Assembly: GCA_002309255.1 (NCBI GenBank)
Contig: DBXI01000053.1
Location: 1 to 14,114 of the forward strand
From: Bacteroidales bacterium UBA1216
GTDB taxonomy: Bacteria > Bacteroidota > Bacteroidia > Bacteroidales > Paludibacteraceae
DNA: 14,114 nt
Direction: 5' to 3'
Shown here: piece by piece, positions 13,034-14,114 of the stretch
Position numbering within the stretch: the stretch's first letter is position 1
Layout: each line of letters opens with the position of its first letter
The notes under the pieces: model-generated
The model's database searches: none
Told to the model about the DNA's origin: nothing
What the model saw: only the letters and a program-made list of their open reading frames with translations
Program-made: the position numbers and the translations under genes

Positions 13034-13708
13034 TTAGTCTATCGTCAGCTCACTCGGGTGATCGATGATGTGCGTTACGCCTGCGGCCAGCAGTTGCTCG
13101 CGTGGCACGAATCCCCATGAGCAGGCAATGAACGGGACGCCGGCGTTCTGCGCCGTGTCGCGATCCACCAGGCTGTCACCAACGTATAGAACAGACCGCT
13201 TCGCTGACAGACCGATTCGCTGAAAGAGCAAAGACCGATTCGCTGAAAGACTACTTAGTATATCCAGCACGATCTGCGGATCGGGTTTGCGATTTATGCC
13301 TTCGCGTTCGCCGAGCACTACGTCAAACACGCCCGGGAAGAAGTGATGAACGATCTTCTCCGTAGCTGCCTGGTACTTATTGCTCGCCACAGCGAGCAGA
13401 TGCCCTTGCGCCTTGAGGCGGTCGAGCAGCTCAGGGATGCCGGGGTAGGGGCGTGTGTAGTCGCAGTTATGTTCGTTATAATAAGGAACGAAGTGCGCGC
13501 GAACACGTAGGATGGTCTCCTCCGTGCGCTCCTGCTCGGGCAGGGCACGACGGATAAGATTATTGATGCCATTGCCCACCTTGGCGGGATACGCCTCGAT
13601 AGGATGCGTAGGGAAACCCGTCTGCGCCAGTGCGTAGTTGCATGCGTAGCCCAGGTCGTCTATCGTGTTGAGCAGCGTACCGTCTAAATCAAAAATAACT
13701 ATCATCAT
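13034..13708 (-). CDS. HAD-family hydrolase, phosphoglycolate phosphatase-like
   Basis: The 224-residue cytoplasmic protein has all four HAD motifs: DLDGTL (7-12, nucleophile Asp7), ASN (108-110), Lys141 in NRKPDP, and GDSLVD (177-182). A helical cap lies between motif I and II, as in Gph/PGP-type phosphatases that hydrolyse 2-phosphoglycolate or other small phosphate esters; the substrate cannot be fixed from sequence. The loop between KPDPQIVLDIL and VLYVGDS is longer than usual because of a short nucleotide repeat (13193-13250) that inserts LSANRS and LSAKRS with the same bases read in another frame between them. The two Met codons at the start are both possible. The start lies just downstream of the pnp terminator, so it is probably transcribed separately, although no clear promoter is visible. 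Confidence 0.92.
   Translation of the reverse strand: MMIVIFDLDGTLLNTIDDLGYACNYALAQTGFPTHPIEAYPAKVGNGINNLIRRALPEQERTEETILRVRAHFVPYYNEHNCDYTRPYPGIPELLDRLKAQGHLLAVASNKYQAATEKIVHHFFPGVFDVVLGEREGINRKPDPQIVLDILSSLSANRSLLFQRIGLSAKRSVLYVGDSLVDRDTAQNAGVPFIACSWGFVPREQLLAAGVTHIIDHPSELTID
13193..13250. repeat. Three AGACCGATTCGCTGAAAGA-type units inside the HAD gene
   Basis: Two exact 19-base copies lie at 13209-13227 and 13232-13250, and a diverged 15-base copy at 13193-13207. Spacings of 16 and 23 bases are not multiples of three, so the units are translated in different frames (minus strand: SANRS, then QRIGL, then SAKRS) while the gene stays open. Confidence 0.85.
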
Positions 13709-13728
13709 TCAAGCGGGAAAGTTAAAAT

Positions 13729-13756
13729 GAAGGTGTGTCATAATTGACACACCTTC
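13729..13756 (-). terminator. Hairpin terminator of pnp (family copy 3)
   Basis: GAAGGTGTGTCA (13729-13740) and TGACACACCTTC (13745-13756) pair perfectly over 12 bases around a four-base loop. On the minus strand ATTTTAA follows. It begins 19 bases after the pnp stop and shares its core with 4204-4241 and 6791-6824. Confidence 0.85.
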
Positions 13757-13775
13757 TTAATATGCTATGCTTGCC

Positions 13776-14114
13776 TTAACGGCGGCGGTCAAGACGTGCG
13801 CCGTCGCTATTGCCGAATCGGTCGCCGTCACGTTCGGGACGCGGACCACGACGTTCCGGACGCGGACCACGGTCACCACGCTCGCCTCTTTCGGGGCGGT
13901 CGCCACGCGGTGCGCGAGCAGGACGCTCGGGCTCAACATAACCTTCGGGTTTCTCCTTCAACGCCTTGGCGCTCAGGCGGAACTTACCGGTCTTGGGATC
14001 GATCTCCAGCAGCTTGATGGTGATCTTGTCACCTTCCTGGATGCCGGTCTCTTCCATCGTCTCGTAACGTTTCCAGTCGATCTCGGATATGTGCAGCAGA
14101 CCTTCCTTACCCGG
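13776..14114 (-). CDS. pnp: Polynucleotide phosphorylase, C-terminal end (rest outside window)
   Basis: The frame is open to the window edge, so only the last 112 residues are seen. They begin inside an S1 RNA-binding domain (GKEGLLHISEIDWKRYETME, then GDKITIKLLEIDPKTGKFRL), closely matching the S1 end of Bacteroidetes PNPase, followed by SAKALKEKPEGY. PNPase is a 3'-5' phosphorolytic exoribonuclease. After the S1 domain comes a ~50-residue Arg/Pro/Gly/Glu-rich tail with repeats of RGPRPER; at DNA level 13831-13850 and 13852-13871 are 20-base copies with one mismatch. Such a basic tail could bind RNA or a partner. Another S1-domain protein (for example RpsA) is possible because the catalytic core is not visible, but the wording around LLHISEIDWKR favours PNPase. 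Confidence 0.78.
   Translation of the reverse strand, partial: PGKEGLLHISEIDWKRYETMEETGIQEGDKITIKLLEIDPKTGKFRLSAKALKEKPEGYVEPERPARAPRGDRPERGERGDRGPRPERRGPRPERDGDRFGNSDGARLDRRR

Overview
The window looks like chromosomal DNA of an uncultured Bacteroidales bacterium. The grounds are: three promoters of the Bacteroidetes type (TTG/TTTG, 18-20 bases, TAnnTTTG); no Shine-Dalgarno sequences in front of most genes; two secreted proteins with C-terminal tails of the Type IX secretion (T9SS) kind; and Bacteroidetes-typical families (PepSY-associated TM protein, LemA next to a TPM-domain protein, BspA-like repeats). Most of the window is core or housekeeping DNA. I see no transposase, integrase, phage gene, tRNA, rRNA or CRISPR array.

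Layout. (1) 1-4184, plus strand: 3' part of infB (translation initiation factor IF-2), ribF (FAD synthetase), a small coiled lipoprotein, a TPM-domain membrane protein and lemA, closed by a hairpin that lies between convergent genes. (2) 4258-6207, minus strand: groS-groL chaperonin operon. (3) 6208-6852: a 645-base gene-free stretch holding candidate groS regulatory sites, an orphan plus-strand promoter followed by a foldable, repeat-rich transcript region, and a terminator. (4) 6853-11321, minus strand: a closely packed four-gene unit of secreted propeller-like protein, OB-fold-like lipoprotein, PepSY-type TM protein and SLC13-family permease. (5) 11322-11495: divergent promoters flanking a palindrome. 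(6) 11496-12956, plus strand: secreted protein made of two ~208-residue BspA-like repeats plus a T9SS tail, followed by a GC-rich terminator. (7) 13034-14114, minus strand: a phosphoglycolate-phosphatase-like HAD hydrolase and the 3' end of pnp (polynucleotide phosphorylase).

No gene cluster here looks like an undescribed defence, secretion or metabolic system. The less ordinary signals are in the DNA between and at the edges of genes. Three hairpins share sequence in stem and loop and each follows the stop codon of a minus-strand gene in the same orientation. An orphan promoter fires into a region able to form a 17-base-long stem. Short degenerate tandem repeats fill most spacers, and similar repeats appear inside coding sequence at the ribF start, the TPM signal peptide, a linker of the propeller protein and a surface loop of the HAD phosphatase. 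Functional claims for these elements are inference from sequence alone.
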